From Mytilisepta virgata (taxonomy: Eukaryota; Mollusca; Bivalvia; Mytilida; Mytilidae), in contig CM051514.1 of assembly GCA_028015205.1 (NCBI GenBank), forward strand, positions 37,836,150-37,900,149: a DNA stretch of 64,000 nt. The letters are read 5' to 3'. Position numbers and translations under genes: made by a program. Each line of letters begins with the position of its first letter. The stretch's first letter is position 1. The notes beneath the pieces were generated by a model, which worked only from the letters and a program-made list of their open reading frames with translations, did no database searches and was not told the origin of the DNA. Positions 50,331 to 62,680 of the stretch are shown piece by piece.

Positions 50331-53300
50331 CAGTATTTCTTTTTTAAAGGAGTGACAATGAGTGAAAAGTTAGTTGTAATAAAAACTGAAGATTTGGATA
50401 TAACTGTATTCATTTGGTTTGTCGAAACAGATTGCTGATAATTTATCTTGTGTCTCGACAAATCAAAATAGTCAGAAATACCAAACAGCATATCGTTTCA
50501 AGAATTATATCTTAGACTTTGAAATTTGTTTTTCTTCTTACAAATGTAAATGATTATATTAAGTAAGAGATATTTAAATGTGCGAGACTTTCAGTAGATT
50601 AAACATCACGTCATCAAAAGCATATTTTAAAAGTTGTGAACTGACTTTCTAGTAATTTTTTTAATTCAATATTAAAGAAACGTTTTATAATGGTGAAAAA
50701 TTTTAATCGATCACAAACGAGATTTCCTCGTACATTTTGTCAGAAATAATTTGTGATATTTGTTTAACAACCTTATGAACAAGAAAATATGAAGCCGCAT
50801 GACACTCTTTACTAAAAAGAAAATAATTCCTTCAACAATGTTAAACTAATGTAAATGACATGAACATACTGTTTCGTGTGATGATTGATGATCGACTTGA
50901 TTTTTAAAACTGAAAACAAAATTTTGAAAGAATCAAAAATGAATATCAACACGTTTTCCTGTTGTAAATTTCTAACTAGAATAAATATCAAGATTTTTAG
51001 TTTTCAACTTGTTATCGTTTTTAATTTTATTTCATTCCAATGTAAAATTTATTTGTAAGGAGCTTAAAAGATTATTTAGTTAAAAAATTAATAAAACGTT
51101 TATCTTTAAAATTTCATATCTATTGAATGAAAAATATCCAATGGTTGAAGTTACATGTGTTTTATTCAGAGTATAATTGAAATATTTTTGATTAAACATA
51201 TCTGTCTTATTTAGAACATTTGAATATTACTTAATTATTCAATAAAAGAATGTCAACAATTTGTTTTCAAAGAAGCGTTTAATAAAAACGAATTAAGTTT
51301 CATTCTCTTAATACTAGGAAAAGCAGAACTATATATTTCACCAAGTTTACTTTCTTAATTTATTCTTAATTCAAAAATTAACTTTATGTAATTTTTTTCA
51401 AAATTTTCTTTGTCTTCCTCCTACATTTTATCGGTTGATTTCTTATTTGTTCAAATATTTACTATTCGCTCTTTATAAATAGGAGATAGTTTCCGATTCT
51501 GAAAAACTATTTGAAAAATTATCCTAATATCTTTCAAAGGTAATTTTGTTTTTTAAATTGATTTTATTACAAAATCTTTTAACTAGAAATGGATACGAAA
51601 ATGTATTCACTTTTCATTTTGATCATAAAAAATTAAATCTCGATTCACAATTTTTTTGTTCAAGCATAGATATATATTTCTCAGTTTTCAAACATTGGAA
51701 ACTATTATAGAGGTTGATGAAAATTTGATACATTCACCAAAAAAAAGATTGTCATATAACACGCAAAAACAACTACATTCTAAAAAAACGTTTTAATTTC
51801 TTCAAATATAAAATCCATTTGTTAAGTTAAGATTTGGGAAAAAAAGATTTGTTTACTAGGAACAAGGAGGTCCTAATAGAACTTCCTTGCTAGGAAGTAA
51901 CACCAAACTGTACTCCTGTTTTAATTTGATGATTCAAATTTGATTATTTATTCTTAAAGTTTCCACAAAAATTATAGTTCAAACATTGATATATATATAT
52001 ACTTTGGTATCAAATACTGAATACTATTAAAGAGCTTGATAAAGATTTAATGCAGTCCAAAATAAAAAAGGAAAATCCAGGATTTCCTTTTTATCGACTA
52101 TGTTTTGGCATTTTCTATAAATTTACATAAATTGGCAACTTTTTTTATGATTTTGTCTGACATTTTTCAACTGACATGAGAATGGTAAGACTAGGTGGTA
52201 TTCTCTGATAGAATTGGGTATAAAAAATGAAAACCTTCAGAAATAGCATTAAATAATATCAATCTTATTTGAGAAGATGATTTCTCAAAATACTATAGAC
52301 ATACAGACATAGTTCTTCTAAAAACTTTGTTCCAGGTTAAATGGTTAGTACGTATAAAACCATTATCTTGTATCTGAGAAGAAAAATCTTCCAGAAAGGA
52401 AGTTGAATTTTACTGAAAGTGCATCATCATTATTATTTTCAGAAGAATTTTCTTCTTAAATATCATAATTTGAGAAAAATTTTCTCCAGTTGTAGCTTCA
52501 GACTAAAGATATAAAATAAAAGGATCATTAACAAAAGCGCTATCTATATACTTTTTTGTAAGAATATTCCAGTCTTTTGGCGGTATTTTCCCCATGTATT
52601 ATGTAATTTAACCCATAACCCTCTTGGAAACAATCACTGAATATCGGCAAAATAATACAGAAGAGTCAAAACAGTGGGAAAATTTATTCAAACTCATGAG
52701 AATGGAACATAACAAACAATTGCCACAAGGATACATGTACAACTAAAAGAATAAACTAGAGAATAAGACACGGATGAATATAGGTCATATCTTGACCAAA
52801 GGTTCTGTACTGTATATATTATGATTAATCAAGAAGCCGGATTATTATGTATGGTTTATTAAAATTTAATGAATGCATATACGAAAACCACGAAAATTAA
52901 TGCTATACATTGTATAAATCCTTAGTGTTGAATTTATTGTTTCCATGTTGAATAATTTTCTCTGACTATATAAGAAAAAATAAGATAAAAGTTGTGTCGG
53001 AATGTGTATGAGTAATACCAGTTTCAGCCAATTGTTTTACAGTTACAGGATTTGTTTCTTTACTACATGTGCTTCGACGTATTAAATCCTGCTTATATAT
53101 CACTACAGTTAATGTAAAAATTCAGAAAATACGAAAAGGCTGGGGTAATGAGCTTCAACAGTACAACCAACAAAACCACGAAACGCTGTGATAGCTACTG
53201 GAAATTGGTCCATGTTTTATGTCCTCTAGCATGTTGACAGATACTCTTTTGGCTAGTGAAACTTGTTCGCGCCATTCTATTTCCTTTCAACATTTTCAAA

Positions 53301-55570
53301 TAAAATATTCTGTACTTTCATCCGAACACTGCAATGCTGACCTGAAATTTGTAATAATAATAGTAATAAAACTGGTAAAATAAATTCATCTAAACATTAT
53401 CCTGCCCATTATTGGAAGTATGTAACTTTGAACAAATTCAAAGTTTCAATTTTGATAAAAGGCATTTTGTCTACTAGAATTAAAAGTATCTTGATATACT
53501 TATGCATTGAAAATTTACAATAGTGTATTTCAAAAGTTTTAAAGTTTCTTTTTTTTTCTAACTTAATTTATGTGGCTGAATACCGGATGAAAAAAATCCA
53601 CCACACTCTTCTATGTAATTAAGCCACATCAAATTGATATTTAGTTCTTTGGATTTCGCCGCTCCCATTTTTAGAATATTTAATTAAGAAATAAATTGCG
53701 GCCTTATTTTGCAAAAATGCTGAACATTCGTCCCAAATTCCTCATTTTTCAATACATTAAAAATGAAAAAGTTGTTCTCCCGCTACTGAAATTACGTAAA
53801 AGTTAGCATTTTCCCCATTTTTTGCAATATTTTACTTTACAAAATCAGTGCCCGCACATAAATTTGATCTTCGCCTAAAAACTAATCCTCAAGAAAAAAA
53901 AATAAAATTTTGATCTCCCCGGGCGCCCAAGATACCCAAAAATCCGAAAAATTAAAATTCAATTTGGTGTGGCTCTACTATTAAGAATATCTTTTACTTT
54001 AGCCTCGATTTCATGAAATTTGAGAGCTCATAATTACAAACATTATGAACATAGCTTATCAATCACTTCCCGCCGAATTAATGTGTGCTGGTACAGATGT
54101 ACCTATATGTACAGTGTTATTTTTCTGCTTACAAATTAAAGAATACTCGGATTTGGACAAAATCTTGGTGCATTCGTTTTAGGAAATTAAGATTACTTTA
54201 CTATATAAAATAAATATCATTATAGATATAAAAGTTCAAATACATTACACATATGAAAGAATGTTTTGTAAAAATAATTTTTGGGGGGGCGAAGTTAACA
54301 ACTTATATTTGCTCGTTACGGAAAAAATATAAAAAATGATGTTTTGCATACGTACATGTATATGTAAAAATTCTTTCAAGAGTAACCGTTTAATATTTTA
54401 CGGTTGGGGAGAACGACAAGAATAATTTTTAATACTGAAATTGTTTCCCGTTTTTCTGAACCAGACATCCTTTCAGCACGTAATCGCGTCCAACTTTGTT
54501 TTTAATCCTTTCTTTTCACCCAGTTTTTGATATTGCCTTTTCTTAACTGAAATTTGAAACCTAGCTCTGGTTGTTGTTTTCCCTTAAAGTTTAAAATAGT
54601 TACCATAATATTAATAATTTACCAGATTTCAGGGTTCTTCACATATAACACCACGCCAAACAACAATTAAAATATATTATCTGAAATAATCTAGTATATT
54701 GTAATTTGGATGGTAACACTGATTTCTCGGCAATAGTATTTATTTATTAAACAAGAACTTTGTTATTTCATGATTTTTTTTCATATCAATTACTTAAAAA
54801 CAGTCTTAAAAAAAAGAAGAAGAAAAAATTGGGAGAATGTCATTGTACAAATGAACATTTTTATAACCGTCAACTTTTACACATAAATCATTTTAACTGA
54901 CACATACATCGTAATACACCCTTTAATTTCCAAAGGGTAAACTACAGTTGAGTCCGATTAACTTGTGTTGAAGGAGAGCCTACATATATTTAAAAACAAA
55001 AACAAAATGAACTTCTATTTTCTCCCCCAAAGCAACCCATGGTTAATGTGAAGGAAAATTTACAGTCATGTTTACATTCGGGATTAGAGGATTTTTTTTT
55101 TATAAACGTTTGCTTTAAAATAATTGTATAACACTCAGATCCTATCCAATTAAAAAATTATTTTAATGGGCCAGTAATACATGTTGTCAGTACCGGCGAA
55201 CCCACAAAAAAATGACAACATTTCTATAAAAATTAAAAAAGTTTATGGTATATTATAATAACCTATATGAACACATGATCAAGACTATATGGCGATGCCA
55301 ATTGTTTTAGATATTTAAAAGCAAAGTAGTAGATAATCGTTTTCTTACATGTTTTGTTTATGAAGTCATTTATTAATTTTTTTGATTTGTAGGTTGACAC
55401 TGTTTATACGAAAAACGGAACTTCGGTTATGATATATCTGTTATGCTTAAATCTTACCTTAATTTAATTTTGGTAAATTCCTGATCACAAAATATTGTTG
55501 AAGTCACAACTTTTGCCCTTAATAAATCCATTGTTTATTTTACACATCACCGTATACTATCTTTCATTAG
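50331..55570. other. Very AT-rich intergenic stretch
   Basis: About 5 kb without a convincing coding frame on either strand, dominated by A and T runs and short poly-purine patches. No element ends or tandem arrays stood out. Confidence 0.45.
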
Positions 55571-55735
55571 AGGTTGGGGAAGTCAGTATATATAAATACA
55601 TCAGGTGTGCTTTGTTGAAACTGTTATCAGGTTTACTGGCTGGAGGTAATCTCTTCAGATCAGAAATGGACAGGAATATTTTGTTTACAAAAGATAACAT
55701 CAAATATACCGATTATGTTTTTGCATTAAATACAG
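55571..55735 (+). CDS. Candidate isolated coding exon (55 codons, unidentified)
   Basis: Bounded by a pyrimidine-rich acceptor (ATCTTTCATTAG) and a donor (AATACAG then GTCATG), open throughout, 165 nt with phase 1 at both ends. It encodes a non-low-complexity peptide including KLLSGLLAGGNLFRSEMD and DNIKYTDYVFALNT. The surroundings are strongly AT-rich, which makes this composition stand out. No family is recognised and no partner exons were found, so it could be an exon of a gene with long introns, a remnant, or chance. Confidence 0.25.
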
Positions 55736-58202
55736 GTCATGTTTTAATATATTTTTAAAGTACATTTATACTTCTTTAATTTTTGGTTGCCAGTTTGAAC
55801 TTTTCAGCTTTGTACACAAAATATTGCAGAAACATGCAAAATAAAAATCATTGTATTGGTGCGATTCTGTCATAACTGGTAAATGAAAATACACAGATAT
55901 ATTGTATGACTTTTAATATGACTAGTTTTTTCAATTCAGTATTTATGTATCACTTACAAACTATGATACACAAAACTGGGACTATTACATGTACAATAGT
56001 CCCAGCTCAAAATAAGTGTATAGTTGTGATTTATTTTATGACGATTACAAGTATACAACAATTAGTTTGCTAAATATATATTAATTTTCCGGTTTATTTT
56101 AAGAATTTTTGATACCAAAACATGATTTTCCCGAAAATAATTGAAAGGGACCGCCTACTGATGAGAACATAAATATGTGGTAGAGTGAATTTTGTAAATA
56201 TTTTTAGCAGAATATGGATTGATTTCTTATAAATATTAATAATTTGATATTGTTTCCAGTTTGGTAATAAAAATATGTAACTGAATATTCATTAAATGAT
56301 ATTTGATAATTTTTGTCAGTTATATTTGATAATGATAATAATTAGTATTAAATTAGATTATTTTAATTACATACTTATATTTTATATATTAAGTTAATGA
56401 CCCAAGGTTTTGTACTTTAAACCTTAACATCAAATTCTCTCATCTGATTGGTCTGCTTTGGTCATATGTTCTTTTGGGGGGAATTTCATTGTTCTTTAAT
56501 CACTCCATGAAAAATTTTCTACTTGATAAGATGCTGTTTGTAGTATAACTAAATTGAAATTGGTACCCGGAATGTCATTTGTTTTCTAGAAGGTCAGTGT
56601 CCTATGTTATCTTATAACTAACTTTATTAATAGTCATATCCTTAATATGTAGTAAAAATGAGATGGGTGAATGAATGAATGAATAAGTGAGAGATGTATG
56701 AATTTATTCTGTGTAAGAGTTGTTAAACAGATCTAAAACAAATAAAATGGTTAACAAGATTAAAATAAAGTAAAATCATAATACTATAAATAATGGTTAA
56801 TAAATACAGATTACAAATATGGGAATGTATGAATCTTCTGAATAGTCATGAAAATAAATAACATGATAATCTAAGATTTCAACAGTCTTAAATATTTAAA
56901 AAGTAATGATTTTATTCATAATCCTGATTTTAATATTTTTGTGTCAATACTGTGATCATATAGATTTGTCACAGAACACTGTGTTTATGATTGCTCAAAT
57001 TTGTTATTCAGGTTGAGATGAATATCCATAATCGATGATATGATTTAATGTACATTGAGGACCTTTGCACCTCATGTGAGGTAAGAATCATGTGTGTTAT
57101 TTTTAACCATGCTGCTTAGCTTTGCTAACAATGCTTATTTTATTTGCTATTCTAATGCTTTGTATTTTTGTTCATTTTCTTTACATTTTGTTACTAATTG
57201 AATAGTGAACATGATTAATCTCTATGTAAAATGAGGTTTAATGTATTTTTGAACTAAGAACACATATTCAGACAAGACTGATTTAATTGCTGTTCTTCAT
57301 CCTTACGTATATATTTATATGAGCTTGATAAGCTGGTAACTGTGTATTTTTCTTATTTTAAATAATACATGTATGTCTTGTACAAATGTACTGTATAGTT
57401 CAAGAGTTATCTTTCTTGCACTGGAATTTAATATTATTTTCTATTATATATTTTAGGGTCAACTCTAACTTAACTCTAATTTACATTGTTACATCTCTAC
57501 AATAAAGAATCCACGAAATAAACCAGTGTTATTTTTGTGCTTATTTCACCTGGTTTCAAATATTTCCGACTAAATATTATTTACATGTTTTACCTTCCTA
57601 TTACATGTAAATTCAGAGTTGTCCACAGCTATGGCAATTAGCTAAAAAGTAATAAACGGGTTTGCCTTAAAGTACATGTAGCTTCTTCCAAAAGTAAAAC
57701 TATCCTTTTCCTAAATAAAATTTCTAAAAGTTTGATGCTGTTCATGTAAGAATTGTAAAAGAAATTATTCCACCTTTTAACAACCTTTTACTTTGTTAAA
57801 GGAAACACAAAGGAAGTCAATCTTCTAAGGTGAATAAAACTGCAAACACTCAATGAATTTATATTTAAATGTTTAATAATATGTAGCAATTAATTTATCT
57901 TTCATTGGCAGAAATGACACAGAAAACCTCTGGAGATTGGTTCTATAGATCTAATTGCTGGACGGGACAAGAAAAATATTCCTAAAAATATTACTTTCAG
58001 ATATCGTAATTCAAAAACATTGAGGTCCTATGAATTTTAGAAACATAAATAAACTAACAATAAAATGATTCAAAATTTAAAACATTCAACTTGGCTTCAA
58101 ATTTTAAAATTATATCCGAATAAACCCCCCTTAAACTTTGGCAATCAAGTAGATTGTATGTGCATTGGTGGGAAAGAGGTTTGCGTATCTAAATGTAAAT
58201 CC
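55736..58202. other. AT-rich stretch with a GAAT microsatellite
   Basis: No coding exon is identified. A short GAAT/GAATG repeat lies at about 56666-56685. AATAAA occurs at about 57501, but without a gene to attach it to. Confidence 0.4.
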
Positions 58203-58343
58203 TTGGTGTATGGCATGGTATTGGTTGCTAAAAATTGATATTTTTCATTTAAATGGAATATATTTTATTCAAATGGTATAATTTGTCATTTAAATGCAAT
58301 AGTTTTTATTTAATTGGTATATTTCTTCATTTAAATGCAATAT

Positions 58344-58634
58344 GAGGTCGGAGATGGAAAATAAGAGAGCGAGAGAGATTCTCACTCCCTCCCCCGTCAG
58401 TAGTCGGGTCTCCGGACATTTCCGCCAGGCAACGCCGGCTCTGTGAACCAGAACATTGGGAGGAAGACGCGTCGACAAAACAGGTAATCGACGACAGGCA
58501 TGCGTCCCTCCGGCACGGAACCGGATCGGAAAGGAGACACTGGTCTGTATTTAAGGCGCCGGAGCGAAACCGAGTACGGTCGCTTCGACGGCCCAACGCG
58601 CAAAGACACAGGCAACTTTGCGATTGTTGTTCAA
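58344..58634 (-). other. ITS2 spacer segment (captured rDNA)
   Basis: Minus-strand sequence immediately 3' of the 5.8S copy. It is GC-rich and ends CTCCGACCTCA, the usual start of 28S, before changing abruptly into the CATTTAAATG array. About 290 nt, a normal size for a molluscan ITS2. Its identity rests on position and the 28S-like junction. Confidence 0.7.
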
Positions 58635-58790
58635 CCGACCCCGAGACAGGCGTGGCTTCGGGAGTGACCCAAAGCCGCAATGTGCGTTCAAAATATCGAT
58701 GTTCAATGTGTCCTGCAATTCACATTAATTCACGCAGCTGGCTGCGCTCTTCATCGATACACGAGACGAGTGATCCACCGCATAGAGAAG
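58635..58790 (-). rRNA. 5.8S rRNA (diverged copy inside a mobile element)
   Basis: On the minus strand the sequence reads GCGGTGGATCACTCG, ATCGATGAAGAGCGCAGC, GTGAATTGCAGGACACATTG and TTTGAACGCACATTGCGGC, the conserved core of metazoan 5.8S rRNA, over about 156 nt. Differences from the usual sequence (CGTCTCGTGTATCGATG where CGGCTCGTGCGTCGATG is usual) suggest a pseudogene. It is flanked by spacer-like GC-rich DNA and not by 18S or a full 28S, so it is not part of an rDNA array. Confidence 0.85.
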
Positions 58791-59040
58791 TTTCTTTCTC
58801 ATGTTTGCGGCCGGGTCTCGTCGCTGGCAACAGAGACGACGGACTGGCCTGGAGGGTAAATACGGAATCGGAGACGCTGTTACACCCTCGAGTGATTTTC
58901 TTCGTGTGTTCGAAAGGAAAAAAAAACAAAAATTCAAGTTTTTCGTCACTCCGACACGCGGGCGAGAAGGGCGCTTTTAAAGCTCGAGGGCTACCCTTCT
59001 GGCAGAATGCGTGCCGCAGCGAATTAAAGTTAAACGACAA
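58791..59040 (-). other. Partial ITS1 spacer segment (captured rDNA)
   Basis: Minus-strand sequence immediately 5' of the 5.8S copy, GC-richer than the flanks. The expected 18S 3' end (GGATCATTA) is not seen at its outer edge, so ITS1 appears truncated where the right arm begins. Confidence 0.6.
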
Positions 59041-59275
59041 ATATAGCAATTGAATAAAAACATTGCATTAAAATTACAAATTATATAAAAAAATATTGAA
59101 TTTGAATGACAAATTATATCATTTGAATAAAAAATAATCCATTTAAATGAAAAAATATACCGTTTAAATAATCAAAATATTGCATTTAAATGAAGAAATA
59201 TACCAATTAAATAAAAAATATTGCATTTAAATGAAAATATCAAATTTTTGCAACCAATACCATGCCATATTGGTG

Positions 59276-62200
59276 CAATAAATTAATGCATCTTAATTTA
59301 TGCAATTGAAATATGGTCAATAGCTTTAATTTAAACCACAAGCGGTTGAAAACGTCATACATGAGAATATTGCACTGTTTTTTTTTCAAATATGTTACAA
59401 CATACATGTGTACTCTTTAGAAATGAAAAGCACAGCACGTAAAAGTATAAGAAGCAGAGGTAACTATGCAGAGATTTAAAATAAACGCGTAAATTTATCA
59501 TAAACCTACTATTAAATAAGGTCATCTGGGTATTTGATAAAGGAGTTGTTTTCATCCAATTCATATCTCAAGTTGGAATACATGCTAAAACAATAACCCA
59601 AATCGTAAACGAGCAGATTAAAATGCCACAATATTCGAAAGGGTAGCGCCAAACAATCTATGGACAGAGCTATGCACGAGGAAGATACTATTTTCCCCAC
59701 AAGTTAAGACTTTATTATAGTAAATCGTATAAACAATTGACTATTATTAGCTATTATAAAGGATCTTTATTACCATACATATTAAAAAAAGTGTTTTTGT
59801 TCCCGAAAATGGAGAAAATGTGGAACTTTATCCTATAGCGGAATAGACTGGCGAATTCAGGTCCCAAATTTATATACATGTAAACTGTTTAAAGAGACAG
59901 ATCATAATATGCTAACTACAAGTACAACGTTTTGGTTCGAACTGACGATCTAACCTAGCCTATATCGACTTGAGAATTATTCAGATCCAAATTCAATGGC
60001 CACTTACATACTGAATCGGATCAGCGGTGAATCCATTGTGGGGGAGGACGGTACTCGGCAATCGCTCTCTCTAAACTTTCAGTAGAATTTTTATGTTATG
60101 TAAAAAAATAACAAGATCGGGACATATTCTCCACAAATTATTTCGTCTCATTTCGCTCGACATTTTCTTTTATATGAAACATGGACTTAAATACCAGATT
60201 TTGGTGGCCTCTGAGTGGCCCATTATATTTAATTTTTTAATTTGTTGTGCTGTGGTTTTTAAGCTTTTGAGTGTTTTGAGTCATGTTGTCATAGTTTTAT
60301 TAGTCTTGTGTTTGTCTCTGGGCTTATGATCAGCTTTGATACATTTGTATCATTGGAATTGCGGTTTTCCCTGAATTCTGTTTATACTTTTTTGACGAGT
60401 TGTCTCTGAGCCATATATTTTTCCACCATTGCTGAATCTTTTAATTCACTTGCAGTATTTTTTCTTCGTCGTAGATAACTTAGGAGCCAATATATGTTGG
60501 CTTCCAGGAATATTACCACTGTTTGACGACCATTTTGCGTTTAACATAATAACGAAAAAAATTATGCCTATTTTTTTATAAAAGAAATCTGGCTTATATT
60601 TGCTCTTATCTTTAAAGCTTCTGAATGCTTTGCCCCCTGGACTTACCCCATATGTACTGTGTTTATCGACAAAATGTGCACACAGCAATTATTTATGTCA
60701 TATTTATTTTATGAGATGCATGTTCATACATGTATCTGTCATAAAATTAGAACATATTTTTAGGACAGTAAGTTTTGGTATTGGTGATATAACAAATAGA
60801 AGACAATAGCAAAGATGCATGTCCTACATTGTATTAGTTCGAGATACCTCTCTGACGTCAAAAAAATGCAAGCCGTAAAGTACTAAGGGAGTAGGGCCAC
60901 TTTCCCCTTGTTTTTGTTTCACAATTACCATTGATTGTTTAATCTTCAATATTTATCTACTTTTTATCATTAACGATTGTTTAAGTGTATTTTTATCATT
61001 AATACATTCATGTTTTCTACCCGCAAAGGTCATTTATATTGACGATTTTGGTAAATTTTAATAACTTTTGGGAATATTGCCAAGAAGGACACTCAGAACC
61101 AACCCATTGTACTGTTATTGGAAATGATATACATAATGTCACATACAGCAAAATTGAAATCAATGCAGGAGTAAATTGCCCCAATCTTAAATAAGTGTCG
61201 ATTCTGGGCTAAGTAGACAATTTCCAAGTTTGATACATAGACTGTGTTCTTGTGTCCCACTTCTTTAATATTACATTACATGTACTTGATAATCATCGGG
61301 TTCAGTAAGGGTTGAATTGACAAAGAATTATTGAGGCTGAATTTACAATTCTGCAATTTTCTTAAAAAATATCCATACCAAACCTCCTACTTGATTTATA
61401 CAGTGTTTTTTATCGTGGAATTCGGAACGGTAGCATGGGGACCAGTGGGTACATAAAGTGATGTCATAGTATCGCCTAAATTAAACAAATTTTAAAGATT
61501 CCTAACATTGAGGTATACCTGATAAGTATATATTTTGACGGCTTCTATTTTTGTTTACAAACGAAGTCCATATTATGAATCTCAATTTACCAAAATTCAA
61601 ATTAAAATTCAGTACAGGAGTGTTTTAGGCTTAACAGTATAATTTACCAAATTATCATCAATATAATCAATTCTTTATATGATAAAAAATTCCTCATTGG
61701 CTTATTGATCTTCGCCAAAAACTTTTTATTTGAGACCAATTTCTATGTATATCTGAAAAATTGATAAATTACTTGTTTATTAATATGCATTTTATTCGAA
61801 AAGTCTTGAGATATCTCTGAACTAAACATGGACGGACAACTGAGAGGATCATTGATGTTATGAGGAGGTGTTTTTACGACAGCACTATTCATTTCCTTTC
61901 ATTTATTGCAAATGAGAAAAATTGTGTTCATACAAGCTTGTGTATAATTTATTTCTAAACGCAATGGAAATAAGTTTACTCTTTTTTATATATAGGTGCC
62001 GTTTTCCCTTTCCCCCCTTAATGTTATTCTAGAAGTGTACATTATTTGCTGAATTCGTATAATTTATTATTTTGATGCCAAGTTGGCCAATATGAATTTT
62101 GTGCCTTGCCAATGTTTCAGTTTAAGTTCTTATTGAAAATGTTTGCCAGTATCCCACTATCTGTCTATATGTTTTTATTTTTTGTTTTTTGTTTTTCGTA

Positions 62201-62680
62201 TACAGATGCCACGTGATTTACATGCATATAAAAAACTGAAATAGCGCTCAAATCGGAGCTAGGAATCGCCTTAGTTAAACAATATCATAATATCAGTACT
62301 CGTAATTTATAAGTATGTAACCGAAATATTTCGAACGTTTCCTTCACCCTTGAGAGGGGGTGGGCATAATTATTATTTCTTATTTATTTTTAAATCCGTA
62401 CATTCGGGCATATTTTGATTGTTTCGTCCATCAGTCACACTCAACTCCTCGGTCACGTTAGGTTTACAGATTTTATTTAGGTTTTAGAATTTTGATTGTC
62501 TAAACGGGTCAAATTTAAATTTGTTGACCTAACCTTCTCTTTTATTTGACAGTTTATTCGTTTTAGTTCTTTTCAGTATTGTAATATAGTTTATGCGGTT
62601 CCGCAATAAGGTTTTCGAATTTTGAATTTCTAAAATTGCGATTTTTAGCTTCAGTTGTGAGCTATTGCAATCACTTGGGG
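59276..62680. other. AT-rich intergenic stretch
   Basis: No convincing exon. A T-rich, retroelement-tail-like stretch lies at about 60210-60425 (TTGAGTGTTTTGAGTCATG, TTGTCTCTGAGCCATAT). The remainder holds nothing that I can identify. Confidence 0.4.

Larger units (their letters stand above)
58209..59269. mobile_element. Long-inverted-repeat (foldback-like) element with a ribosomal ITS core
   Basis: The termini TATGGCATGGTATTGGTTGC (58209-58228) and its inverted copy (59250-59269) are flanked by a direct 6-bp duplication TTGGTG (58203-58208 and 59270-59275), which indicates transposition. Inside each end lie arrays of a roughly 20-bp motif built around CATTTAAATG (left arm to about 58343, right arm from about 59045). 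The arms pair with each other over well over 100 bp. The core (about 58344-59040) is GC-rich ribosomal spacer and 5.8S sequence on the minus strand. No transposase frame is present, so it would be non-autonomous. The open frames across the core (58290-59053, both strands) are ribosomal and not genes. Confidence 0.8.

Noticed and set aside
58327..59053. Several overlapping GC-rich frames on both strands
   Set aside because: They run through ITS and 5.8S rRNA sequence; no protein features, explained by base composition.
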